Of a stretch of DNA of 64,000 nucleotides, positions 53,570-64,000 are shown piece by piece. A model generated the notes under the pieces. The model saw nothing but the letters and a program-made list of their open reading frames with translations, did not search any database and was not told the origin of the DNA. Numbering within the stretch: the first letter of the stretch is position 1; each line of letters starts with the position of its first letter. Both the position numbers and the translations under genes were made by a program. The stretch is taken from NCBI GenBank assembly GCA_015179125.1, contig WHVA01000011.1, forward strand, positions 248,001 to 312,000. Reading direction: 5' to 3'. This DNA is from Gautieria morchelliformis. Its lineage: Eukaryota > Basidiomycota > Agaricomycetes > Gomphales > Gomphaceae.

Positions 53570-56500
53570 TTGCCAATGACGTCCCCTTCTATGCATCGTC
53601 GGGATAGGGTTCTCGCTGCAGCTGAAGATCGTCTTCGAAATCCTGACCCTCCACCTCCTCAGCCATTTCCTCGACCTCTACTCCCTCAGGACAATGCAAT
53701 TCCTTGGCCTCCTGTGGCTGGACCTTCAAATGCCATTCCACCTGATCTAAGTCCTCGGGATGCTGTACATGCCATACAGGAACAGTTATCTGATATGCCT
53801 CTTGCACCTGTGCGTCAAAGACAGGCCCAGGCAGCACCTCCTCCTCCTGTCCCTATAGGCTCTGCAGCTGTAGCTCTGTTGCGGGCCCAGGCTGCTAATA
53901 TCAATCCTATGCCTCTGCCACAACGAGGACGGCCACAACGACGTGCACAGGCATTGAATCCAAACCCTGAACCTCTCCCAAATCAAATGCCACTCCAGCA
54001 GCAGCCTGCACCACAACGACCTGTGCTTCCACAGCCTCCACATCCACCTGCTCATCCTCGGGCCCCTCCACTTCCACTGTCTCATCAGCCTGCTCCACAA
54101 CAACCTGTGCCTCCTGTTGCCCCTGTGCCCCCTGTGCCTCCACACCCTCTGCATCCACCTGCTCCTCCTCAGCCCCCTCCACTTCCACCGCCTCCACCAA
54201 TGCCTTTAAGAACCTTCCGCTAGCACGTCGCCCTTTGATTGAACAACAGATTGCACCTCATGACCTTGGTGCTATGGATGACAAATGTCCAAAATGTAAA
54301 GCATGGCATTGGAAGGCAGAGCGCCTGTCCGACTCTACCATTGCTGAGCCCAAATTTGGTATATGTTGTTCAAAGGGCCAGATACACCTTGAATTGTTGA
54401 TGGAACCTCCAGAACCACTAAAGACTCTTTTGGTCAGCCAGGACAGGCGTGGCAAACAGTTTAGGGAAAAGATTCGGAACTATAATGCTGCACTGGCATT
54501 CGTCTCTGTGGGAGTGAACATAGATGACACGGTCGTGAATAGACCTGGGCCATATGTCTTCAAAATTCAGGGAGGCCTCTATCATATTCATGGCACTCTT
54601 CTTCCTACTCAGGGTCAGGATAGGGCACCCAGCTATGCGCAGCTCTACTTTTATGATCCAGCAGAGGCTTTGCGACGTAGGGAGGCCAATAACAGTTTGA
54701 TCCTTTGGATTCAGATGTTTTAAGTGACCTCCAGGAAATGATGCAGGCTCACAATCCATTGGTTCCAATCTATCAGCAGGCGATGGAAAGGCTTAGGAAC
54801 CAGCCAGATAGGTTGACTGTGGAGGCCAGACTCACCTACAGAGCACATACAGACCAGAGAAATATAATATTCCTGCAGCGGATGAGATTGCCATTGTGCT
54901 CCCTGGAGAAGGTGTGCCTAGAGGCACTAGAGACATTGTCATTCAGCTTAGAGGTGGAGAACTGCAACGAATTCAGGCCGAACATGCTTTGTATGCGCCA
55001 CTACACTATGTCCTTCTCTTTCCAGAGGTGAATCAGGCAGGGATTGGGACATTCCACGGATAGACCAAGCTCTTCCACGACAAGGCCAGGAGGAGGAGGA
55101 GGAGGAGGACCCTTCAAGTGACAGGCGTGTGACCATGTCAAAATACTATCATTATCGTCTTTTTCCAAGGGAGGGTGAAGCTGAAACTCTCTTCCTGGCT
55201 GGCAAGCGCTTTCAGCAATACATTGTGGATGCTTGGGCAGCGACTGAACAGCAGAAGCTAAATTGGATCAAATACCATCAACATGAGCTGCGAGCTGAGG
55301 TCTACAATCAGATGATTGATACATTTGGACCTGAGGACAATCAGGCCAATCCAGCTAACTTGGGACAAAAGGTCATCTTGCCTGCTACATTTACTGGGAG
55401 TGCCAGGGATATGAACGAGAATTTTCAAAATTCAATGGCAATCACTAGGAAGCATGGTCCAGCAGATGTCTTTGTGACAATGACAGCAAACCCCCAGTGG
55501 AAAGAAATCAAAGATGCTCTCAAGCCAGGCCAGACTCCCAGTGATCGTCCTGACTTGGTTGCAAGGGTTTTTCATCTCAAGAAGGAGCAATTGATCAAAC
55601 GTATCATGAAGGATGGTATCCTTGGTCGCACAGTTGCACGTGTCCATGTGATCGAATTCCAGAAGCGGGGGCTCCCTCATATGCACCTTCTTATATGGTT
55701 TAAAGAGGAGGATAAGATCAGGACACCGGAAGCTGTGGATGCTTTGGTTTGGGCTGTCTTTCCTGATCAGCAAGAGCATCCAAGGCTCTACAAATTAGTT
55801 TGTGATCTAATGACTCATGGCCCCTGTGGACAAGCGCGTCCTCGGGCTTCTTGCATGACAGAGGGCAAGTGTTCCAAACATTTCCCAAAGGAATTTCATG
55901 AGGTGACATCTGTCACTGAAGATGGCTATCCACAGTATCGCCGTCCTAATGATGGCAGACAGCATAATGTCAGAGGCAACATCATGGACAACCGCGACGT
56001 GGTTCCCTATTGTCCCACCCTCCTCTTGGAATTTGAATGCCATATTAATGTGGAACCCACTTTCAATGTGCGCTCTATCAGTACATTCACAAGTATATGT
56101 ACAAGGGGCCTGACAGGACCACAATGACCATTAATAAGGAGAGGGATGAGGTTAAACAGTACCTCGATGCACGCTATGGCAGCTCACATGAAGGTGCTTG
56201 GAGACTGCTGGAATATAAAATGCATGTTCAGGTCCCTCCTGTCATGGCACTTCCAGTCCATTTGCCAGGCCAGCACAATGTGATATTTGATCCTCATATC
56301 GATCCAGGCATGGCTTTGCAGATGGCAGAGGATGCTAAGACCATGCTCATGGCCTATTTTGCAGCCAATAACAGATATCCTGAGGCACGTGAACTACTCT
56401 ATGTGGAATTTCCTGAGCACTATGTTTGGGAAAAGCAAGCCAAGCGGTGGCAACCTCGCCAGCGGGGTTTCAGTCTCGGTCGCCTTCATTTGCAAGTCCA

Positions 56501-58411
56501 GCCTCTGGAGAGCGCTTTTTCTTGCGAACCCTCCTTACAGTTGTCAGAGGCGCAACGTCATTTGAGGAGCTTAGATCATTTGATGGTGACCTTTGTCCTA
56601 CTTACAAGGCTGCATGCCTGGCAAGGGGCCTGTTAGAAGATGATTCAGAGTGGACACAGTGTCTTCAGGAGGCTGCACATATACAAACAGGTTTCCAGCT
56701 CAGGAGGTTATTTGTCACTATTCTCCTTCGGTGTAACCCTGCTCGGCCTGCTCAAATCTGGGAGGAGTTTCAGGAGCATATCTGTGATGACCTGGAGTAT
56801 CAGCTTCAAAATAGGCATGGCATTCACCATCCTACCAATGATCAAATCTATGACTTTGGTCTCTTTCTCATTGACAAGATCATACGTCAGGGGGGGAAGT
56901 CTCTGGATGAGTTCCCAGATATGCCACAGATAATGGGGCACTGGGAGGGATTGGTTGGGAACCGTTGGATAGCTGAGCAGCGGGACTATGACCCAGCTAC
57001 AGAGCTGGAAAAAGCCGCCACCAATATTGACAAGCTTAATGCAGAACAGAGGCGTGTCCATGATGAGATCCTCCATTCAGCCCTAAATGGAGAGGGTCTT
57101 CTGTTCTTTGTCAATGGCCCTGGTGGTACAGGCAAAACTTTTACCTGGAACACCCTGGCTCATTCTATCAGAGGAAGGGGTCTTATTGTCCTATGCATTG
57201 CATCTTCAGGAATTGCAGCATTGCTTCTGATTGGGGGCAGAACATCACATGCTATACTCAAGATTCCAATTCTGATTCATGAGGGTTCTCTATGTGACAT
57301 CAAAAGAGGCTCACCATTGGCAGAACTTCTCAAGCAGGTCCATTTGATCATATGGGATGAGGTGCCTATGCAGCATTGTCATGTAGTTGAAGCTGTCAAC
57401 AGAACCTGCAGGGATGTCCTAGAGCATCCAGATCGTCCATTTGGTGGTATTACTGTGGCTTGGGGTGGAGATTTCCAGCAAACTCTGCCTGTCGTTCCTC
57501 GAGGTAACAAGGAGGAGATCGTGGGTGCTTCTATCCAAAGATCTCCTTTGTGGCATCATGTCAAGGTCCTCCATCTTACTCAAAATATGCGAGTCGACCC
57601 TCATGATCCCCAGAGTGAACAATTTGCTCAGTGGCTCTCTGATGTTGGTCAGGGAAAGGATCTCCCTTTGGACAATTCATTCACACTTCCTCAGCACATG
57701 ATCTGTGGACCACAGGTGTCAGATCTCATTGCAGCTATCTATCCTAACATTGGTACTGGGGAGGCACTCCAAGACAAATACTTTTTGGAACGTGCCATCC
57801 TTTGCCCTCGCAATATGGAAATGGATGAGATTAATGCTGAGGTGCTCAATGTATTCCCTGGGGAGGAGCGTCTCTATCCCAGTGCAGACTCAGTCAAAGG
57901 AAATGAAGATGGCAATGTGTATCCTGTGGAGTGTCTCAACTCACTCAACATGGGTGGGCTTCCACCATCTCAACTCAGGCTTAAACCTGGAGCGGTACTC
58001 ATGCTTCTTCGGAATATTGACCTTGGTCGTGGACTCTGCAATGGTACAAGGTTGCGTCTCATCAATATGACCAACAGGGTACTCTTTGTGAGGATCATTT
58101 CAGGACCATTTTCAGGAGAGACTGCATTTATCCCTAGGATTACAGTGACACCCACCTCAGACCAATTGCCATTTGAGCTCCAGCGTCGCCAGTTTCCTGT
58201 CAGGCTGGCCTTTGCCATGACTATCAACAAGTCTCAAGGGCAGTCTCTTGGCACGGTAGGCATAGACTTGCGATACGTGGTATTTTCACATGGACAGTTG
58301 TATGTTGCAGTGTCAAGAGGCACTAATTGGAACAGAGTCCATATTCTTTTAGGGGAGGGGAACAAAACTTCTAATATTGTATACAAAGAAGTGTTGCTGA
58401 AGCCTGATTAA
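53570..58411 (+). pseudogene. Helitron Rep-helicase (RepHel) gene, frameshifted in Rep
   Basis: Order of parts: a Pro/Gln-rich N-terminus (53570-54223); a zinc-finger-like block CPKCKAWHWKAE...CCSKGQI; the Helitron N region GPYVFKIQGGLYHIHGTLLP and YAQLYFYDP (54235-54700). The rolling-circle Rep nuclease follows with GLPHMHLLIW (HUH motif, about 55670) and KYMYKG carrying the catalytic tyrosines (about 56090). A PIF1-like superfamily 1 helicase has GPGGTGKT (Walker A, about 57115), IIWDE and WGGDFQQTLP. It ends in FAMTINKSQGQSLG...LYVAVSRGTN. Rep nicks and joins DNA strands for rolling-circle transposition; the helicase unwinds. Breaks lie near 54225, 54705, 54870, 55030, 56070 (one base lost before the tyrosine motif) and 56490. 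The helicase frame (56426-58411) is intact. Confidence 0.88.
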
Positions 58412-58540
58412 ATATGTATTTCCATTTGTATTTAATGTATGTAGTTGCATTTCACCAAATAATTCTTTGATTCTATTAACTACCCATGTGCAATGTTAAC
58501 CCTAAATAACCCGGTGCGAAGCACGGGTCTATTGGCTAGT

Positions 58541-58780
58541 ATGTCAATGGAAATGAAATCCACCCAAAAAAAGGCCTTATTGTGAGTGGATAGTCCATGT
58601 ACTGTATGTGGATGTGGACATGGACCCCTGAGCGGCTGGTGGACTTACCATGAGAAGTATATGGTGGATGGTCCACCATTGGACTGGTGGAGTGTCCATC
58701 TACTGGTGGTGGACCATCCACCAAAACCGGGTATGGACGTCCCACTAATTTATCAGGGGGTTTGTTCCCGCAGTGAGAGG
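58541..58780. repeat. GGTGGA/TCCACC dyad cluster right of Helitron B
   Basis: GGTGGATGGTCCACC (58661-58675) and GGTGGACCATCCACC (58708-58722) are inverted relatives of each other, and further GTGGA/TCCA words fill the region. The theme resembles GGTGGAAAATCCACC at 46.67 kb, on the other side of the Helitron pair. Possibly parts of a small repeat family. Confidence 0.5.
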
Positions 58781-58794
58781 AAGACCCGGAGTCT

Positions 58795-58884
58795 ACGCGT
58801 GCGCTGGTCACATGAGCTGGAGTCTCAGACTCCAGCTCGTGACCAGCGCACGCGTTAAAGCAGCTCGTCTGGTTTAAATGTTAC
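58795..58884. repeat. Palindrome made from an F-box gene 3' fragment
   Basis: 58828-58884 (AGACTCCAGCTCGTGACCAG onward to CTCGTCTGGTTTAAATG) matches the end of the F-box gene and its downstream flank (39078-39131). Its first about 29 bp are repeated as an inverted copy immediately to the left (58795-58825), with a 2-base difference and almost no spacer. An internal TTAAA-CAG/CTGGTTTAA dyad is shared with the 39-kb locus. Confidence 0.8.
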
Positions 58885-59640
58885 GTTATTCATTGATAAT
58901 TAGCCATCTGACTGTGATTATAATAAGAGATTAATTGACTCTCTTGTACCCGCCCGAGCTGCAATTAGGTCCCTGTTTTTTTTTTTTTTTTTTTTTACCA
59001 ATTCACGCAAAGCTGCCTTCGCAGACTGGTTTGCGAATAAAGTCCAGAAACGAAGGAAGCCATTACGAATCTATTGACTCTGCCAGCGTTCCATATTCGG
59101 AGCCAAACTGGGAAATGCGAGACATGTACAGAACCATGACGAGCAAGCGAACTGGATGGAAGCCCAAGGACTTCTGCGCCATCATCATTTACATACATGG
59201 ATTCGGGTTCTTCGACGTCTATTCGTCATCGGTGTCACCTGACACCTCTGCCGGGCGTTTAATCACGGGGGCGCTCTACTACCGTGACACGACTCTTCTG
59301 CTCCCGACATGCATCTCTTGATCTTGACACAGGACCATGAGGATGATTCGCAACGGTTACCTGCCAGGTTATCCCAGCCTGTGTACAGCACCTGAGAGCT
59401 AACAGTAACATCACGACCTTCATTGACCGATGACCATCCTCGTATGTCTCCAGAATATCGCACGTTTCTAAGAATGAAGACGTAACATCTTCTAGCTGAG
59501 CTGCAGAGAAGTCCAATCGCTTACCAATCAGCCTTGGCAGCGTCCTTGGTCCGGCTGTGCAGCATGTATCACAAACGAGGTTGATCCCCCGGTCTCTAAG
59601 TTCCCACGCAGAAGAGCTGGCACTGACTGCGCCAGACGGG
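58885..59640. other. Anonymous DNA with a 21-T run
   Basis: A homopolymer of about 21 T (58976-58996) is followed by a plus-strand open frame to 59321 with no recognisable domain. The long minus-strand frame 59259-59906 opposes a better candidate gene and is treated as a shadow. Confidence 0.4.
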
Positions 59641-61453
59641 TGCTTATATTTACTCAAATGTTGACTTTCTCGTCCCCTTGCGAGCTCAATGCCCGCTTTC
59701 CGCCCTCCCAAGTACGACGCTACTACGAGCCTTGCTGAAGCCTCGCGCCTATTGCATGGGTTGCAGGGGATCGCAAATGCCACAGGTCTTCCTGGCTTCG
59801 GCCCCGCAGTGGCCACCGCAGCAGCCCTAGTCGACCTTGTCAAGGCGAGTGAATCATTGCCGGCTATGTATCCAGCCAACAGCAAAGTTATGTCATTAGG
59901 ATGCAAAGAGCAATAAGCGCAGTACAGCTGGCCTCGTTAAGCATATTTGTGATATAATAAACGTACTGAGCACACTCTCCAACGCGGGCACCAGCCCCGA
60001 AATGGAAGAGATCAGTAATCAGTTTGCCCGGTGCGTGTGTCAACTCGCATCTAGACGATAGCTGAGCTAAACCATACATGGCCAGTAACCTCACCCTCAT
60101 CAAGACCTCTCTCCTTGAAATCACGCAGAGAGACAGTTTTATCTGTGTTTTGTTTCACTCCCTGGAGGACGCACAAAGCTTGACGGGACATATTGACGAA
60201 GTGAACAGGCTACGTGACCTATTTCAGGTAATCGTCACCACGTTTCTTCTTTCTGTCAAAGAAACCATACCTATTGTCTTGGCGTGGATTTTAGATCTAT
60301 TGTTCCGTTAAGCATGACCATGATCATGCCAAGTTTGCACGCGATCTCCAGAAGCTCCCTCATTTCACAAATATGAAGGCAGAGATGATGGTACGGCGCC
60401 TGTGTATCACCTTTATCCCGCTATCGCTCAACCCTGTCAGTCGGCCATTCGATCAGCTCTGCCAAATTTTATATCGCATGGGACAAGTGCTCCGCCTCCC
60501 CTACCTCCCCCACCTCCACCGATGTGGCCCGCATATGTATACCAGGGCCCTGAGGGGAGTGACCAGCCCCTGGCGTGGGATGTGCCACAACCACCATGGA
60601 ATGACCAACCGCCGCCATGGTATATTCAGCCACCGTCATGGTATGTTCAACCCCCGCCATGGAACGTCCAGATCAAGCCGCGGGATGCCGATCCTAAGCC
60701 ACAAGTCGTTCAGTCGCAGCCACCGGAGGCCCAGCTTCCGCCACAAAATGTCCAATCCCAACAGCAAAGTGGCCAGTCACAAGGTGTTCAGCACCAACCG
60801 CAAAACCTCCAACTCCAATCGTAAGTTGTCGCACCCCAGTCGCCTGATATTGCGCTTCAAACACTGCCCCATCCCAGCTCGCCCCGGCCGCGACGGTCCA
60901 GTTCACGTTCCCCACAGAGGCGCCCATCCGTGTCAAGGAGTCATCGGGGTCGGCCTCCGCCGTCTGGACACAGCTCGCCACCAACTCTCCCACAGTCCAG
61001 TCCCTCTTCGCCGGACAGTGTTTACTCTGTACCACGGAATACGCCTGCCTCTCCGTCTGGTCCTCGTTCGCCACAGAGCCAGCCACGGTCTGATCGCCAT
61101 TCCCGACAGCGCGTGTCCAACAGGTCACCAAGTGTTCAACGGCTTCAAGAACGTAGTGTCTCGCGGCAGAGCGCTTTCTCTGCACCAGAGGGTGCCCCGC
61201 CAAGGTCACAGGGAGTGTCCCCACTTCCACCGACTGTTCCAGCTCTGCAGCTGAGTCGAAGACATACGTCTGAATCCGGACGGGTACGGCGGTTTCAGCC
61301 GCCTGGACGATCTCCGCCGGTCTCCCTGTACGTGGGTGCTAAGTTTAATGCCTTTACATTATACTCATCTCTGTACTCGTGGCCCAGGACACGGTCAGTA
61401 TCGTCTAGTGCCGATGGAAGTAGCGGGGTCAGTAATAACGACATGAGAATGTA
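59640..61453 (+). CDS. NLR-N-terminus-like helical protein with Pro/Ser/Arg-rich tail
   Basis: Multi-exon, boundaries approximate. The first exon (about 59690-59850) reads RLLHGLQGIANATGLPGFGP followed by AVATAAALVDLVK. Later exons give LSNAGTSPEMEEISNQFA and LIKTSLLEITQRDSFICVLF, then HSLEDAQSLTGHIDEVNRLRDLFQ (59965-60230) and DHDHAKFARDLQKLPHF. This helical pattern resembles the N-terminal domain of basidiomycete NLR-type or HeLo-like proteins. No NTPase domain follows. Instead there are PPPW(Y/N)(I/V)Q repeats (60590-60680), a Gln-rich part and an SR/PS-rich tail (SSSRSPQRRPSVSRSHRGRP onward) ending at 61453. It could be a truncated receptor or a signalling adaptor. Exon joins and the start codon were not resolved. 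Confidence 0.4.
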
Positions 61454-63086
61454 AGCTTAGGCCGTCAAAAAAAGGATAAGTTGTTTGTTACTAACCCCAC
61501 GCTCCAGACAACGGTTCAAAGTCTCCAGGCCAGTAAGAACGATGTCTACGACAACGCGTGATAGCGTGTCAATCACAAAGGATAAAGAAAAGTCCGTAGC
61601 CGGAAGCTTCTGCTGAGGTTATAATTGATCGTATTTTATTTCGCAATCGACAGCCCAAACATCGTAACGACCACGAGAACCCGTGAAGTCACAACTGTCA
61701 AGAGAACTACTACAAAGATGCGTAGCACCATATCCGAACCCTAGGTCATCTTATTGCACATGTGTGCGCGGACCTCTGCACGCAGTAGGACAAGTATCGG
61801 TTGGTAGGCCCGTGTGACGAGCGTACAAAATTAAGATCCGCTTTGCTTACCCGAAATAGCATTCACTTTCACCAATGATTGACTACACATATTAGCCTTC
61901 TTCATGACCCAGGCTATTAGATCCAACGGTGTGCACTGAAATGCAGTATATATAAAGTATATCCCACTACTATGGATTCAAGCCGGGACTCAGTGAGCTG
62001 CGCTGGCCGACTAGATAGAGGGTTAAGATCGTGATGAGAGGGAAGATGCCAATAGGAGGCTATTGGTTCATGAACACAAGGGGGATGGGGGCCTTCTGAG
62101 GGTATGGAATGTGGCGTTCAAGTTTAGTTGATGCTGTCAGTGCTGAGTACGAGAAAGGAAAGGGCGCCTGTTGGGGGGAGGTACGTTGATGCTGGCCGGG
62201 CACTGGCGCTAGCAAAGACGGAGGGTCTCGAGGGGGCGGCGGGACTCTGTAGAGGGTGGCTTTCACAGGTCGGCCCTAGGGCGCTGGGGATCTCCGTGTT
62301 GGTGGACTCAATAGTACTAGTACTTACTGGAGGTCGTTTTGCCATCTATCCGCATACGTCCGACCGCTGTCTGAAGTCTAATTGGCGGTGGCATTCTCGT
62401 TCGTCCTCTTTGGGATTCTCAGGGTGGTGAAATTAATAGCAAGCGTGATGGTGTACATACCTTCACTGAAGATGGTTGAGCGCCGAAGAAGTTGTATTCT
62501 TTTACGCTTGAATAAAGATCGATTCGATCAGAGTCATGGTCATCAATACGCGTCGACTACGTGAGCCGACAAATCTGGATCTCGGTTAGCATAGCCTAAC
62601 TCGCTTGGGTGTGGCGTGGGGTTTCGAAGGTCATACAAACAGCCGAGAACAAATTGAGTGAGCAACTCGGAGGAAAGGCCGGTTAAAGTGACCATATTAC
62701 GGAGGGCGGCGTAAACGTTGGACTAGTCAGTGTGGCATCAAGAAAGACGTGGCGTGGGGACTCCAAGTTATGTGCAACCTCCCAGAGAAAGGTTTCGTAA
62801 CGGGTACACAGTGGCACAAAGTGTGGCGCAGGCTTGCTTCGTAAGATCATGATCCCTGGAGATCTGCCCGATTGTGTCCACAAAGTTGTAGCCGAGGTGT
62901 CACCAACCCCGATTTTTTTATCGGTGGCTGAGATACGCCTATCAGCCCAGCACTTCGGTACGCTGACGCGTCATCGAGTGGGCGGTGGCTGTGAACACAA
63001 GGAATGGACAAGGGGAGGTGGCCCGTGCACACAATAGTAGAACGGACTCTCGTGTTGCTCGCTATCGAAATCAACCACTCTCCTCC
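61454..63086. other. Anonymous DNA
   Basis: No gene, terminal repeat or tandem array recognised. Frames are short and overlap on both strands. Confidence 0.4.
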
Positions 63087-63149
63087 GATTGCAGACTGCT
63101 ATGCCTAGAGGAATCGAGTCGATTCCTCTAGGCATAGCAGTCTGCAATC
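63087..63149. repeat. Near-perfect 63-bp palindrome
   Basis: A 31-bp arm (from GATTGCAGACTGCTATGCCT) is followed by a single central base and its exact reverse complement. Expected to extrude a cruciform or be unstable in cloning. Confidence 0.92.
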
Positions 63150-63170
63150 CTTGAACAGTGACGAAAATGT

Positions 63171-63246
63171 CCCAACTCCTCGCGGTTTCGTCAGGTACGT
63201 GTCGACACGAGCCGACACGCTCCTGAGGAAACCGCGAGGAGTTGGG
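63171..63246. repeat. 25-bp inverted repeat with internal hairpin
   Basis: CCCAACTCCTCGCGGTTT plus seven more bases (63171-63195) pairs with 63222-63246, 24 of 25 positions matching. The 26-bp spacer holds a second dyad, CGTGTCG/CGACACG. It lies 21 bp from the 63-bp palindrome. Confidence 0.9.
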
Positions 63247-63249
63247 AGT

Positions 63250-64000
63250 CCAGGGACTAGTATTCCCAATACCTTTATGGACCTCTTCTGACCAGTGTAA
63301 AAGCATGACGTATGACATGGAATGTCCTGTCTTCCAAATGACTTGAATGTGGCTGATCCAACGTTCCAAAGCGCGGGCAAAACAGACCATACATATATCG
63401 AAGTCTTGTGGAAGTCATTCCATGGTCTTGTCCTGTCCTTTCATAAATACAAGGAGATTTAAATCATGCATTGGCACTACATACTATAATATACATCAAT
63501 GATATATATAATACAGTACTCGTAATCTTTGATGAATCCGCATGGTTTGGACGGTCTGATTGCTAGAATTCAAGAGAATTGCAAACACAATGCATAAAGC
63601 TTAAAGCGTCTGGAAGTGGTACGGCCGAAATTCAACCTTATGCTGAGCGCTTCAACATCGAGTTAATGCGCAAAGTCAGTTGACCAGATTCCGCTGCAAG
63701 TATTACTGGAATTGGGGTTTGAGATCGTTACTAAATTAGGGGCGATGCGTCACGTGACGAACTCAACGGTCAACAACGCTCCGCCACGCAACCGCGGGCC
63801 ATTGCGTGTACAGCTCTTCTCCCAGTGTTAATACCTCTTGCCCCTACACGTGATTCAATCCTCCTTTCCTTCAAAGTAACCCTCTTCTACTTAGGTGTAG
63901 AGGAGATTCTACGTCCATGTGCTGTCCCCCTCAGGGCTCACAAGATCATTATTACACGACACGAAAACCATGCTGTCTCAAGAAGCTTTACGTTCTCGTG
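63250..64000. other. Right edge, no gene recognised
   Basis: An E-box-like palindrome GTCACGTGAC lies near 63751-63760. Otherwise nothing was recognised; an upstream region of a gene beyond the window is possible. Confidence 0.35.

Larger units (their letters stand above)
51879..58539 (+). mobile_element. Helitron B, RepHel-encoding
   Basis: Starts TCTATAGTATAAAGTTGC directly after the CTAG of Helitron A. It ends with hairpin CCCGGTGCGAAGCACGGG (58510-58527), TCTATTGG and CTAG (58536-58539), followed by T. TC start, CTRR end, subterminal GC hairpin and an encoded Rep/PIF1-type helicase define a Helitron. The 5' 1.6 kb has tandem repeats and no gene. The Rep part is frameshifted, so this copy is probably no longer self-mobile. 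Confidence 0.88.

Noticed and set aside
59259..59906. Minus-strand 215-aa frame
   Set aside because: No recognisable domain, and it overlaps the better-supported plus-strand helical exon.
62971..63390. Minus-strand 139-aa frame near the right edge
   Set aside because: It runs through both palindromes, so much of its C-terminal half is read from inverted duplicates. The N-terminal part looks faintly coding, but I cannot name it or find neighbouring exons.

Overview
The window looks like the repeat-rich accessory part of a basidiomycete genome, most likely an Agaricomycete. The evidence is short GT-AG introns of about 50-75 bp, a KDZ-class transposon with CxC5/CxC6-type cysteine clusters, chromodomain Ty3/gypsy elements, a GT17 glycosyltransferase, an F-box/leucine-rich gene of the kind expanded in mushrooms, and captured exons of a Zn2Cys6-type regulator (Fungal_trans domain) and a GT2-like glycosyltransferase. 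No rRNA gene, confident tRNA gene, CRISPR array or prokaryotic feature was seen.

Layout. 0-3.4 kb: one solo LTR (family LTR-A) in otherwise anonymous DNA. 3.4-11.35 kb: a two-gene KDZ-type DNA transposon whose right terminal repeat is interrupted by a smaller related element with a perfect 8-bp target duplication. 11.4-12.9 kb: a seven-exon GT17 glycosyltransferase whose start codon lies 92 bp beyond the transposon end. 13.4-15.85 kb: CACTG-1, a CACTG-ended DNA element with a captured transcription-factor fragment. 16.7-25.1 kb: a graveyard of a tyrosine-recombinase fragment, a 5'-truncated chromodomain gypsy, a 3'-truncated copia pol, an integrase-like gene remnant and an LTR-A fragment. 25.1-31.7 kb: a gypsy element with both LTRs, whose gag is interrupted by an LTR-A solo LTR and whose integrase core is deleted. 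32.06-32.75 kb: a solo LTR with perfect target duplication.

32.8-41 kb: the most gene-like stretch. It holds a secreted kinase-fold protein and its CpG-depleted dead paralogue, an F-box gene with a broken downstream copy carrying snap-back inverted duplications, and a 5'-truncated NUP54/57-like nucleoporin gene. 41.27-45.17 kb: CACTG-2, inserted into an old gypsy LTR and carrying GT2-like exons. 45.3-48.4 kb: gene and retroelement debris. 48.48-51.88 kb: a non-autonomous Helitron-like element with a 21-bp minisatellite and two nested solo LTRs. 51.88-58.54 kb: a RepHel-encoding Helitron joined directly to it, head to tail. 58.5-64 kb: an F-box gene tail fragment in a large palindrome, a gene with an NLR-N-terminus-like helical region plus a Pro/Ser/Arg-rich tail, anonymous DNA and two further palindromes.

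Four genes look potentially intact: GT17, the secreted kinase-like gene, the F-box gene and, less surely, the NLR-like gene. Almost everything else is mobile DNA or its by-products. In-frame TGA stops in the transposon genes and the CpG loss in the dead kinase paralogue fit cytosine-methylation-driven decay, but that is an inference.
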